Source of the DNA: an uncultured Roseobacter sp.
GTDB lineage: Bacteria; Pseudomonadota; Alphaproteobacteria; Rhodobacterales; Rhodobacteraceae
NCBI GenBank assembly: GCA_947488305.1
Contig: CANKZM010000002.1
Coordinates: forward strand, 310,001-374,000
Direction: 5' to 3'
Length of the DNA stretch: 64,000 nucleotides
The notes beneath the pieces are model-generated. The model saw nothing but the letters and a program-made list of their open reading frames with translations, had not been told where the DNA came from and did not search any database. The position numbers and the translations under genes were made by a program. The first letter of the stretch is position 1. Each line of letters opens with the position of its first letter. Below, in pieces: positions 27,577 through 36,119 of this stretch.

Positions 27577-28650
27577 ATGGACGACCTGAAACAAAAGTAC
27601 CTTTCCCAGATCGCCGATGCTGGGGATGAAAGCGCGCTTGAAGCGATCCGTCTGGCAGCCGTTGGCAAGAAGGGCGAAGTGGCCTTGAAGATGCGCGAAC
27701 TAGGCAAGATGACGCCGGAAGAACGTCAGGTTGCGGGCCCGGCGCTGAACGCGCTGAAGAATGAGATCAATTCGGCCCTGAATGCCAAGAAATCCGCACT
27801 GGCGGATGCCGCACTTGATGCGCGCCTGCGCGACGAATGGCTGGATGTGACCTTGCCCTCGCGTGTGCGCCCGCGCGGGACCATTCATCCGATCAGCCAG
27901 GTCACAGAAGAAGTCACAGCGATCTTTGGTGAAATGGGTTTCTCGGTCGCGGAAGGGCCGCGCATTGATACGGATTGGTACAACTTTGACGCGCTGAACA
28001 TTCCGGGCCACCACCCTGCGCGCGCCGAAATGGACACTTTCTACATGCACCGCGCTGAAGGCGACAATCGCCCGCCGCATGTATTGCGCACCCACACCAG
28101 CCCCGTGCAGATCCGCACCATGGAGGCCGAAGGCGCCCCATTGCGGATCATCTGCCCGGGTGGCGTGTACCGTGCGGACTACGACCAGACTCACACACCG
28201 ATGTTCCATCAGGTTGAAGGGCTGGCGATCGACAAGGATATCTCCATGGCGAACCTGAAATGGGTGTTGGAGGAATTCTTTGCCGCCTTCTTCGAGATCG
28301 ACGGCATCAAGACGCGGTTCCGCGCGTCGCATTTCCCGTTCACCGAACCCTCGGCGGAAGTGGACATCCAGTGCTCGTGGATCGACGGACAGTTGCGCAT
28401 CGGCGAAGGTGACGATTGGCTCGAAGTGCTGGGCTCCGGCATGGTGCACCCCAAGGTGCTGGCGGCGGGGGGTATCGACCCCGAGGCCTGGCAGGGCTTT
28501 GCCTTTGGCATGGGGATCGACCGCATCGCGATGCTGAAATACGGTATCCCGGATCTGCGCGCGTTCTTCGATTCAGACCTGCGCTGGTTGCGTCACTATG
28601 GGTTTGCAAGCTTGGATCAGCCGACGCTGCATGGCGGGTTGTCGCGATGA
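27577..28650 (+). CDS. pheS: Phenylalanyl-tRNA synthetase alpha subunit
   Basis: The 357-residue protein is full length. It has the N-terminal coiled-coil tRNA-binding arm (1-85), class II motif 2 ([15 protein letters not shown]...[26 protein letters not shown]) and motif 3 ([22 protein letters not shown]). With PheT it charges tRNA-Phe. Unusually for the pair, pheT lies about 1.8 kb downstream behind two unrelated genes. Confidence 0.97.
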   Translation: MDDLKQKYLSQIADAGDESALEAIRLAAVGKKGEVALKMRELGKMTPEERQVAGPALNALKNEINSALNAKKSALADAALDARLRDEWLDVTLPSRVRPRGTIHPISQVTEEVTAIFGEMGFSVAEGPRIDTDWYNFDALNIPGHHPARAEMDTFYMHRAEGDNRPPHVLRTHTSPVQIRTMEAEGAPLRIICPGGVYRADYDQTHTPMFHQVEGLAIDKDISMANLKWVLEEFFAAFFEIDGIKTRFRASHFPFTEPSAEVDIQCSWIDGQLRIGEGDDWLEVLGSGMVHPKVLAAGGIDPEAWQGFAFGMGIDRIAMLKYGIPDLRAFFDSDLRWLRHYGFASLDQPTLHGGLSR

Positions 28651-28694
28651 AATTTGATACCTAAGCTGCGAACGTTGCTATTGGGAGTTTATTC

Positions 28695-29420
28695 ATGCGG
28701 GAAGCGGAAGAGTTTAAACCGACACGTTCTCAAATTTTACGCGCAGATTTTAGACAGAAGTATCACTACTACCCTCACTTAAGAAACTGGGCTGATCATC
28801 GTGCAAATCTGGACTATTTAGACAACAAAAGCATAGGATTGCTGACAATTTCAGCTTTGCTCATTGCCGGTTTCTTAATTTTTGTGGGCGATCAACAACT
28901 ATTCAAGAACGAGAAGATCCGGTACGTAGTTGTGACAACTTCAGCTGCCGGAGTGATCTTTCTTGTATTGTCGGTTGTGAACGCGCTGGAGTGCATGCGA
29001 ACCTTGGTTGACATTCAGGAGCCGAAGCTAACAAAACAATTTTCTGACATGGAAAACTGCTTCGATCCCGGCCAGTGGCGAGGCCGGGAGGCAAAAGCAC
29101 TGTCAATTTTGGGATTGCTCGACAAGATGACGAATTCCATAGAGCCAAAACGTGCCAAATTACGAATTAAGGCTGAAGAGAATTATTTGTCATGCTGTAA
29201 CAATAAAAAAAATTTTGATGAATTTGAAGAGTTGGCACTCACTGCATTCAACACTCTTCGAGAACACGTTGAGACAGAAGTTGAGGCTAGGCACGATTTG
29301 TTGAATTCCGCACGGCGTCTGGTAGTCGTTAGCCTGACGATATTCGGACTGAATATCCTAGCGTTGTTTATTTCCTATTTCTACCGGCTTTCCCATTCTA
29401 TTCTATTCTATTCTAGCTAG
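28695..29420 (+). CDS. AT-rich three-helix membrane protein, DUF5706/SLATT-like layout
   Basis: I cannot assign this 241-residue protein to a family with certainty. It has two membrane helices near 48-65 and 78-100 (IGLLTISALLIAGFLIFVG; YVVVTTSAAGVIFLVLSVV), a cytoplasmic helical region of about 100 residues, and a third helix near 208-230. The LDNKSIGLLTISALLIAGF opening resembles the start of small membrane effectors of the DUF5706/SLATT type known from nucleotide-signalling defence systems, but no cyclase gene is adjacent. Base composition is far more AT-rich than pheS and pheT, which suggests transfer. The last codons are built from a TTCTA repeat. Confidence 0.5.
   Translation: MREAEEFKPTRSQILRADFRQKYHYYPHLRNWADHRANLDYLDNKSIGLLTISALLIAGFLIFVGDQQLFKNEKIRYVVVTTSAAGVIFLVLSVVNALECMRTLVDIQEPKLTKQFSDMENCFDPGQWRGREAKALSILGLLDKMTNSIEPKRAKLRIKAEENYLSCCNNKKNFDEFEELALTAFNTLREHVETEVEARHDLLNSARRLVVVSLTIFGLNILALFISYFYRLSHSILFYSS
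29396..29415 (+). repeat. Four tandem copies of TTCTA inside the 3' end of a gene
   Basis: Four perfect copies of a pentanucleotide encode the last residues of the preceding membrane protein (HSILFYSS, then stop). Because five is not a multiple of three, gain or loss of one copy would change the C-terminal residues and the stop. Confidence 0.7.
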
Positions 29421-29519
29421 TTAGAGTATCCTATCTCACAGAGAAACGTATTAATTTTGGGAACTTGCCTGACATCATGGGGTAAGGCAATCTGGCAGGT
29501 GTTGAGCCAAATCACGACT

Positions 29520-30332
29520 ATGCGAGGTTTCAAGTTAGGTATTTTAGGTTTAGTGTATTGCAGCGCGACTGCGGTCGCGGCCATGGGGCCTTGGAAAGAG
29601 GCCTGCGGTGGAGAAATCCCCTGCAAGGTCGGCGATAGAAGCTATCATCTTCTGGTGCCGGACGATTGGGACGGCGAGACGGCATTGCCGGTCCTGCTTC
29701 ACTTTCACGGATGGCAACGGCAAGGCTCGCTGGTGATCCGACATAACCGCATCGCAAGTGCTACTCGAAAGCGCGGGGTTCTGCTGGTCGCGCCAAATGG
29801 CGCGCGCCGGACATGGAACTTCTGGACCGACACGACACCCGACGTGCCTTTTGCCTCTGCAGTATTGAAGGATGTGGCAAAGAACTACCCGATCGATCCG
29901 CAACGTATCTATGTCTCAGGGTATTCTTTTGGCTCTGCGATGGCGTGGCGATATGTTTGTGAACAAGGTGCAGGGGTCGCAGCGCTGCTGGCAATCTCTG
30001 GCTCTCTCGACCAGCGAGAGACCTGTCCGGAAGCCCCCGCAGAAGTACGCCATGTGCATGGGTTGGATGACACGGTGATGGATTTTCCAATGGGGCCGGG
30101 AGGCGATACGACCTATCCGGTCTATCTCTGGCGCGAAGCCTATGGCTGCGGGGACGGCACGGCGATGGGGCAATGGCAACAACGCCCGTTTCTGATGTTG
30201 GAGAGCACCACATGGGATTGCGCGCGGGGGCGTGTCACGCTCGACCTGCATCCTGGCGGGCATTTCATCCCGCATGGTTGGATCGCCCGGCAGTTGGATG
30301 AGTTGCTAGGGTTGCCGCCCTCCTATCCCTAA
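29520..30332 (+). CDS. Secreted PHB-depolymerase-like esterase (LpqC type)
   Basis: The 270-residue alpha/beta hydrolase has a signal peptide (MRGFKLGILGLVYCSATAVAA), the oxyanion strand LPVLLHFHGW, and nucleophile elbow SGYSFGSAMAW (G-x-S-x-G, serine near residue 139). Asp in GLDDTV (near 185) and His near 255 (GGHFIPHGW) complete the likely triad. The family includes polyhydroxybutyrate depolymerases and feruloyl-type esterases; substrate not known. It sits between pheS and pheT. ATG 29520 is chosen over the open frame at 29457 because it gives the signal peptide. Confidence 0.82.
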   Translation: MRGFKLGILGLVYCSATAVAAMGPWKEACGGEIPCKVGDRSYHLLVPDDWDGETALPVLLHFHGWQRQGSLVIRHNRIASATRKRGVLLVAPNGARRTWNFWTDTTPDVPFASAVLKDVAKNYPIDPQRIYVSGYSFGSAMAWRYVCEQGAGVAALLAISGSLDQRETCPEAPAEVRHVHGLDDTVMDFPMGPGGDTTYPVYLWREAYGCGDGTAMGQWQQRPFLMLESTTWDCARGRVTLDLHPGGHFIPHGWIARQLDELLGLPPSYP

Positions 30333-30419
30333 CTTCTGATGCAAGAGCGGCAATGGGTTTTCCCCCGCTTCCGTTTGGTCTATCACGGCGCGACAACTCC
30401 GTAGCCTTGGTGAAGACCC

Positions 30420-32819
30420 ATGAAATTCACGCTCTCCTGGTTGAAAGACCATCTGGACACAAAAGCCACATTGGACGAGATCCTTTATGCGCTGACCGAC
30501 CTTGGACTAGAGGTCGAAGGTGTCGAGGATCGCGCCGAACGGTTGCGTGATTTTACCATCGGCTACGTAAAGTCCGCCGAGAAGCACCCCGATGCGGAGC
30601 GCCTGCGTGTCTGCCAGGTGGAGACGGACGAAGGCGTGAAACAGATCATTTGCGGCGCGCCAAACGCGCGCGAAGGCATCACGGTCGTTGTCGCCAAACC
30701 GGGCGTCTATGTGCCCGGCATCGATACCACGATTGGCGTTGGCAAAATCCGGGGCATCGAAAGCTTCGGCATGATGGCCTCTGAACGGGAGATGGAACTG
30801 AGCGACGAGCACGACGGCATCATCGAGCTGCCATCAGGTGAGGTCGGTCAGTCCTTTGTGGATTGGCTGGCGGAAAATGATCCCGCTAAGGTTGATCCGG
30901 TGATCGAGATCGCCATCACCCCCAATCGCCCCGATGCGCTCGGCGTACGCGGTATTGCACGCGATCTGGCAGCGCGTGGACTTGGAACACTGAAAGCCCG
31001 GGACGTTGATGCGGTGGAAGGGGAGTTTGCCTGCCCGATCACCGTTACCATCGAAGCGGATACGCTCGACCAATGCCCTGTTTTCTACGGGCGTCTGATC
31101 CGTGGCGTGACCAATCGCCCGAGCCCGCAGTGGCTTCAGGATCGGCTGCGCGCGATTGGGTTGCGCCCCATCTCCTTCCTTGTGGATGTGACCAATTTCT
31201 TCACCTATGACCGCAACCGCCCGCTGCACGTATTTGATGCGGATAAGGTCAAGGGCAACGCCCTTCGAGTGCACCGCGCCAAGGGTGGCGAAACCCTCGT
31301 GGGGCTGGATGAGAAAGAATACACCTTTGACGAAGGCATGACGCTGATCTCAGACGCGGAGAACGTGGAGAGTATCGCGGGTGTCATGGGTGGTCTGGCT
31401 ACCGGGTGTACCGATGAAACCACCAGTGTCTTCATCGAGGCTGCCTATTTTGATCCGATCCGCACGGCCTATACAGGGCGGGCTCTCAAGATCAATTCGG
31501 ACGCCCGATACCGTTTTGAGCGCGGCATCGACCCGGAATGGACTCCCTATGGGATCGAGCACGCCACCCGGATGATTTTGGAGTATGCAGGCGGTGAGCC
31601 TTCCGAGGTGATCGTTGCTGGCAAAATCCCGGATACAAACCGCACTTACAAACTTGACGCCGCAAGAGTGCAATCGCTTGTCGGCATGGAAATTGCCGAA
31701 AGTGAACAACGCCAGACGCTGACGGCACTCGGATTCCGTCTGGAAGGCAACATGGCACATGTGCCCAGCTGGCGGCCTGACGTGATGGGCGAGGCGGATC
31801 TGGTGGAGGAGGTGGCCCGCGTCGCTTCGCTGACAAAACTAAAGGGGACACCGCTGCCGCGATTAAATGATGGTGTGCCACGCCCGATCTTGTCTCCCTT
31901 GCAGCGGCGCGAGGCCATGGCCCGTCGCACCTGTGCGGCATTGGGCTACAACGAATGCGTCTCTTATAGTTTCATTGATGCCGCTTCCGCCGCCCTGTTC
32001 GGCGGTGGTAATGATGCTGCGATGTTGGAAAACCCGATCAGCAGCGACATGAGCCATATGCGGCCCGCGCTCCTGCCAGGGCTTTTGCAGGCCGCCGCCC
32101 GCAATCAGGCGCGCGGCTACAATGACCTGGCGCTCTTCGAAGTTGGACCCGCCTTTCACGGCGGTGAACCGGGTGAGCAACATCTTCTTGTGAGTGGGCT
32201 TCTGGTTGGCCGCACTGGACCAAAGGATGTGCTGGGCGCATCGCGTCCGGTAGACGTTTTTGATGTGAAAGCGGACGCCGAGGCGGTCCTCGCCGCAATT
32301 GGAGCGCCCGCAAAAGTTCAGATTTTGCGGGGCGCTGCCCCATGGTGGCACCCCGGTCGGCATGGCAAGATCTGCTTGGGCCCCAAGAAAGTGCTTGGCA
32401 TCTTTGGCGAGATCCATCCAAAGGTTCTTGCCGAAATGGACGTCAAAGGCCCCGCAATGGGCTTTACGCTCTGGCCAGAAGAAGTTCCGATGCCACGCAA
32501 GGCAGGTGCAACGCGTGCAGCCCTCACCATCAGCGATCTGCAAGCAGTAGAACGCGACTTCGCGTTTGTCGTGGATGCCGACGTCGAAGCGTTGACTTTG
32601 GTGAATGCAGCCAAAGGTGCAGACAAAGCGCTGATCGAGGATGTCCATGTCTTTGATGAATTCATCGGCGGTGCTTTGGGGGACGGCAAGAAATCCCTTG
32701 CCTTGACCGTACGCATGCAACCAGTGTCTGAGACGCTGAAGGAAAAAGACATTGAGGCAGTAAGTGCCAAAGTGATCGAGAAAGTCACGAAAGCAACGGG
32801 CGGCACTTTGCGCGGGTAA
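30420..32819 (+). CDS. pheT: Phenylalanyl-tRNA synthetase beta subunit
   Basis: The 799-residue protein is full length. It has an N-terminal tRNA-binding OB domain (about 40-150, VCQVETDEGVKQIICGAPNAREG), B3/B4 editing domain (about 210-390), B5 domain, the catalytic-like core and the C-terminal FDX-ACB anticodon-binding domain (about 705-799, SDLQAVERDFAFVVD...SLALTVRMQP). It partners PheS. Confidence 0.97.
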   Translation: MKFTLSWLKDHLDTKATLDEILYALTDLGLEVEGVEDRAERLRDFTIGYVKSAEKHPDAERLRVCQVETDEGVKQIICGAPNAREGITVVVAKPGVYVPGIDTTIGVGKIRGIESFGMMASEREMELSDEHDGIIELPSGEVGQSFVDWLAENDPAKVDPVIEIAITPNRPDALGVRGIARDLAARGLGTLKARDVDAVEGEFACPITVTIEADTLDQCPVFYGRLIRGVTNRPSPQWLQDRLRAIGLRPISFLVDVTNFFTYDRNRPLHVFDADKVKGNALRVHRAKGGETLVGLDEKEYTFDEGMTLISDAENVESIAGVMGGLATGCTDETTSVFIEAAYFDPIRTAYTGRALKINSDARYRFERGIDPEWTPYGIEHATRMILEYAGGEPSEVIVAGKIPDTNRTYKLDAARVQSLVGMEIAESEQRQTLTALGFRLEGNMAHVPSWRPDVMGEADLVEEVARVASLTKLKGTPLPRLNDGVPRPILSPLQRREAMARRTCAALGYNECVSYSFIDAASAALFGGGNDAAMLENPISSDMSHMRPALLPGLLQAAARNQARGYNDLALFEVGPAFHGGEPGEQHLLVSGLLVGRTGPKDVLGASRPVDVFDVKADAEAVLAAIGAPAKVQILRGAAPWWHPGRHGKICLGPKKVLGIFGEIHPKVLAEMDVKGPAMGFTLWPEEVPMPRKAGATRAALTISDLQAVERDFAFVVDADVEALTLVNAAKGADKALIEDVHVFDEFIGGALGDGKKSLALTVRMQPVSETLKEKDIEAVSAKVIEKVTKATGGTLRG

Positions 32820-32893
32820 CGCGACTTTTTATTTGCCTGCCCTAAGTGCCACGACAGGGCGGGATGGCCCATTCAACCAGAGTGAGGAACGAC

Positions 32894-33343
32894 ATGACCT
32901 TGAAAGTCTATCTGTCCGGTGAGATTCATACCGACTGGCGGGAACAGATCGTTGACGGTGCGAAGGGGCTCGATGTGTCCTTTGACAGCCCGGTGACAGA
33001 TCACGACGCAAGTGATGATTGCGGTGTGGCCATCCTGGGCACCGAAGAAAACAAGTATTGGCATGACCATAAAGGGGCGATGGTCAATGCGATCCGCACC
33101 CGCAAAGGCATTGAAGGCGCGGATGTTGTCGTGGTGCGGTTTGGTCAGCAATACAAACAATGGAATGCGGCCTTCGACGCAGGCTACGCGTCGGCGCTGG
33201 GGAAATCCCTGATTATTCTGCATGGCCCCGAACATGCCCATGCGTTGAAAGAGGTGGACGCAGCAGCACTCGCCGTCGCAGAGGAGCCGTCACAGGTTGT
33301 GCAGATCCTCACCTACGTTCTGACTGGAAAACTGCCATCCTGA
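32894..33343 (+). CDS. ytoQ: YtoQ-family protein
   Basis: The 149-residue protein begins MTLKVYLSGEIHTDWREQI and has GAMVNAIRTRKGIEGADVVVVRFG, matching the YtoQ family, whose fold relates to nucleoside 2-deoxyribosyltransferases (short SGEIHTDW N-terminal motif). The biochemical role is unknown. ATG 32894 is chosen over an earlier in-frame ATG because it is preceded by GAGG and matches the family start. Confidence 0.85.
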   Translation: MTLKVYLSGEIHTDWREQIVDGAKGLDVSFDSPVTDHDASDDCGVAILGTEENKYWHDHKGAMVNAIRTRKGIEGADVVVVRFGQQYKQWNAAFDAGYASALGKSLIILHGPEHAHALKEVDAAALAVAEEPSQVVQILTYVLTGKLPS

Positions 33344-33348
33344 TAGGA

Positions 33349-33384
33349 TTTCCCCGGCGGCGTGCAGTGCAGGCCGCCGGGAAA
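33349..33384. terminator. Hairpin between convergent ytoQ and GST genes
   Basis: TTTCCCCGGCGGC (33349-33361) pairs with GCCGCCGGGAAA (33373-33384) with one bulged C. It lies exactly between the two convergent stops. The T/A stretches at the ends are short, so it is a probable rather than certain two-way terminator. Confidence 0.6.
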
Positions 33385-33390
33385 GCGCGC

Positions 33391-34092
33391 CTACGGATTC
33401 CGTGGCGGGATATCTTTGGCTTTTTGAACTGACGGACGGGCGTAGAACCGATCCCTGTAGGCCATAACGTTCTTGTAGCTTGCATAGTCCAGGACATCTT
33501 TTGTACCGTAGAACTCAAGCGCATTGATCCAGGGTGCAATTGCGATGTCTGCGATTGAAAACGATCCAGCGATCCATTCCTGACCTTCAAGCGCGCCATC
33601 CAAAACCGCAAGCAGCCGCTTGGCTTCATTGATGTAGCGTTGCTGCGGGCGCTTATCTTCCCATTCGGATCCGGCGAATTTGTAAAAGAAGCCAAGTTGT
33701 CCAAGCATTGGTCCCAGACCGCCCATCTGGAACATCAGCCACTGGATGATCTTTGCCCGATCATGAGCGGAATCGCCCAGAAGCTTTCCTGATTTTTCAG
33801 CTAGATAGATCAGAATTGCACCGCTTTCGAACAGCGCGAGAGGCTGGCCGTCCGGCCCGTTTGGGTCAATGATCGCAGGTATCTTGTTATTGGGGTTCAA
33901 GGCCAGGAATTCGGGGCTTTTGACGTCGGCGTCTGCCAGCGTCACGGTATGGGCCTCGTAAGGGATGCCCATCTCTTCCAATGCGATTGATACCTTGACG
34001 CCATTTGGTGTGGGGAAGGAATAAAGCTGCAGCACGCTGGGGTCATTTGCAGGCCATTTTCGGGTGATGGGGTGTGAGCCGAGATCGAACAT
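33391..34092 (-). CDS. Glutathione S-transferase family protein (YfcG/YghU-like)
   Basis: The 233-residue protein has an N-terminal thioredoxin-like GST domain (LQLYSFPTPNGVKVSIALEEMGIPYE, then NPNNKIPAIIDP and the cis-proline/ESGAILIYLAEK block near 85) and a C-terminal helical domain. The TPNG motif is that of the YfcG/YghU disulfide-reductase-like group. No signal; cytoplasmic. It is divergent from mscL. Confidence 0.9.
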   Translation of the reverse strand: MFDLGSHPITRKWPANDPSVLQLYSFPTPNGVKVSIALEEMGIPYEAHTVTLADADVKSPEFLALNPNNKIPAIIDPNGPDGQPLALFESGAILIYLAEKSGKLLGDSAHDRAKIIQWLMFQMGGLGPMLGQLGFFYKFAGSEWEDKRPQQRYINEAKRLLAVLDGALEGQEWIAGSFSIADIAIAPWINALEFYGTKDVLDYASYKNVMAYRDRFYARPSVQKAKDIPPRNP

Positions 34093-34229
34093 TGAGTGTC
34101 TCCTGAGTGTTTATGCTGCAGATTTAATGATTTTCCCCTCGAAAAACATCGCTATAGATGCGGTAAGCCCTGTGAGATCGTGCACAGAACGAAATGACAC
34201 GAATTGGGCTTCAACAGGAGAAAGACATT

Positions 34230-34658
34230 ATGATCACGGAATTCAAGAACTTCATCGCCAAGGGCAATGTCATGGACATGGCCGTGGGTATCATCATTGG
34301 CGCGGCCTTCACCGCAATTGTCAGCTCATTGGTGGCTGATCTGGTGAATCCTTTCATCGCGCTTTTCACCGGGGGTATCGACTTTTCAGGGTGGTTCTAT
34401 GCCTTGGACGGCGAAACCTACGCGTCGCTCGCAACAGCGCAGGAAGCCGGCGCACCGGTCTTTGCGATTGGCAATTTCATCATGGCGGTCATCAACTTCC
34501 TGATCATCGCGTTTGTCGTCTTTATGTTGGTCAAAATGGTCAACCGGGTGAAGGATGCCGCCACAGAAGAAGAAGCCCCTGAAGCGGAAGAGCCAAAAGG
34601 ACCCTCTGAGCTGGATGTCTTGCTCGAAATCCGCGACGCGCTGAATAAACAGACCTGA
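34230..34658 (+). CDS. mscL: Large-conductance mechanosensitive channel
   Basis: The 142-residue inner membrane protein has the MscL N-terminus ([31 protein letters not shown]), first helix about 15-45, periplasmic loop, second helix about 80-105 and an acidic C-terminal bundle. It opens under hypo-osmotic stress. ATG 34230 has AGGAG at 34216-34220 and gives the normal start; the upstream in-frame ATG at 34194 is unlikely. Confidence 0.95.
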   Translation: MITEFKNFIAKGNVMDMAVGIIIGAAFTAIVSSLVADLVNPFIALFTGGIDFSGWFYALDGETYASLATAQEAGAPVFAIGNFIMAVINFLIIAFVVFMLVKMVNRVKDAATEEEAPEAEEPKGPSELDVLLEIRDALNKQT

Positions 34659-34675
34659 TCAATTTATCAGGAACT

Positions 34676-34714
34676 AAAAAAGAGCCCGCCGGTCCGAACC
34701 GGCGGGCTCTTTTT
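34676..34714. terminator. Bidirectional intrinsic terminator after mscL
   Basis: A 13-bp perfect stem (AGAGCCCGCCGGT at 34681-34693 and ACCGGCGGGCTCT at 34698-34710) with loop CCGA has a T-run on its right (34710-34714) and an A-run on its left (34676-34681). It can end both mscL and the converging reverse-strand gene that stops at 34730. Confidence 0.92.
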
Positions 34715-34729
34715 CGATTTGGACGCCGA

Positions 34730-36001
34730 TCAGTTGGAGCGCAGGTTCAATTCAGGAACCTTAAGGCCGCCAACTTGGGTGTCAGGCATCGCCAGCGCCT
34801 GGCGGATGATTTCATTGCGTTGTGTCGATTTGCTGGGCCAGAATGCGGGTTCAGCACCCTGATCCATCGCAGTGATCGCGCTCAGATACCACTGCTGCGA
34901 CGTGTCTCTGGCCGTTGCCGTCCCAAATCCCCAGCGTGTGTGGTGACCGAAAAGCTCGTTATAGGACAATTTTCCGGATGCGAGCATCATCGTCGCGGCC
35001 CCAAGCGCAATTTCGGAGTCGTCCTGGCGGTATCCGATGCCAAGGCAAATCTGCCCGGCGGTGGCTGCAGCGGCCGAGTCTCCCTGAAATACGGGTTCCA
35101 TGATTTCCTGCGCCTTGATGGCTACTGCCTTGGTGTCACCGCTCGGAATTTCGGCAATCGCTGGGGTAAGCCGCGCGGCGATTTTAGTGCAAAAATCTGT
35201 AAATTCCGCAGTCTTGCCATCCAGCTGATCCAACAAGCCGTTGCCTTGGGTGATCGCATAGGATCGGGCATCGCAGAACTGCTCACTCAGCGCCTGATCC
35301 GGGTCAGCGATGTTGTTTACGATCGCAGGTCCTGCGTTCGCCTGCATGATGCCCGTGGTCAGTTCGCAATGTTCGGCCATCGACGACGTGCTGATTTGTA
35401 CAGGGTTTGACTCGGCCAGCGATGGCGGAAGAACCAGATCATCATTGCCGCTCGGTGCAGGTGTATTCGCTAACTGTGGTTGGGGTTGCTGCCCGAAGCG
35501 GTCGGCATAGCCGGGGTCTTGCAACGCTTTGACCAGCCCTTGCGGACCTTCTTTGCGATTAACTTCCGGGAAACGGGCCGCAGCGCTTCCGTTCTTGATC
35601 TGTTGATGGGCTCCGAGCAGTTGCTCACGCTGAAAGGCATTCAATTCGCCGGAAACAGGGAAACCCATGTGGGCCTGATATGCGGATATGGCGGACCGTG
35701 TCTGTGGACCCACAATCCCATCCGCGCCGCCCGCATTGAAACCAACACCATTCAGCGCCGATTGCAGGCGACGGTTTTCCTCGCGCACAGGGTTGTAGGT
35801 ATTCCTTGGCGGGGCTGGTTGTTGGCGAGGCGCAGGCGCGGCTTGCGCCTGACCGTTGTTCTTGTTCTTAAGTATCGAGTAAATGCCCAGGGCCGCAATT
35901 GCGCCGACGGCGATTTTGCCCGCGTCGCTCGCCTGCGCCGGGCTTGATGTGGTCAGTATTGCTCCAATCAGAGCAGCAGACACAGTTTTGGTGCATTTCA
36001 T
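34730..36001 (-). CDS. Secreted peptidoglycan-binding-domain protein, paralog 1
   Basis: The 423-residue protein has a signal peptide (MKCTKTVSAALIGAILTTSSPAQAS), a short hydrophobic stretch near 27-45, a peptidoglycan-binding_1 domain (about 78-130; RLQSALNGVGFNAGGADGIVGPQTRSAI) and a C-terminal domain of about 190 residues with four conserved cysteines (HCEL, FCDARS, FCTK, QICLG) and the motif GHHTRWGFG. The C-terminal domain is shared only with the next gene as far as I can see. It lies upstream of, and divergent from, the SrfABC-like operon together with its paralog. ATG 36001 gives the signal peptide. Confidence 0.78.
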   Translation of the reverse strand: MKCTKTVSAALIGAILTTSSPAQASDAGKIAVGAIAALGIYSILKNKNNGQAQAAPAPRQQPAPPRNTYNPVREENRRLQSALNGVGFNAGGADGIVGPQTRSAISAYQAHMGFPVSGELNAFQREQLLGAHQQIKNGSAAARFPEVNRKEGPQGLVKALQDPGYADRFGQQPQPQLANTPAPSGNDDLVLPPSLAESNPVQISTSSMAEHCELTTGIMQANAGPAIVNNIADPDQALSEQFCDARSYAITQGNGLLDQLDGKTAEFTDFCTKIAARLTPAIAEIPSGDTKAVAIKAQEIMEPVFQGDSAAAATAGQICLGIGYRQDDSEIALGAATMMLASGKLSYNELFGHHTRWGFGTATARDTSQQWYLSAITAMDQGAEPAFWPSKSTQRNEIIRQALAMPDTQVGGLKVPELNLRSN

Positions 36002-36119
36002 GACGGAATCTCCCAAAGATACCTCGGTACTGGTGATGTGCAGAACAGATATAGGGCTGTCGCAGCACATATGCGACAGCTCCGCTTGGTCAAAGCTGGT
36101 ATTGCGCTGTTATTTGCCG

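Noticed and set aside
28695-30332. Complete Pycsar/CBASS system between pheS and pheT
   Set aside because: Only a possible effector-like membrane protein is present; the neighbour is an esterase and no cyclase is visible.
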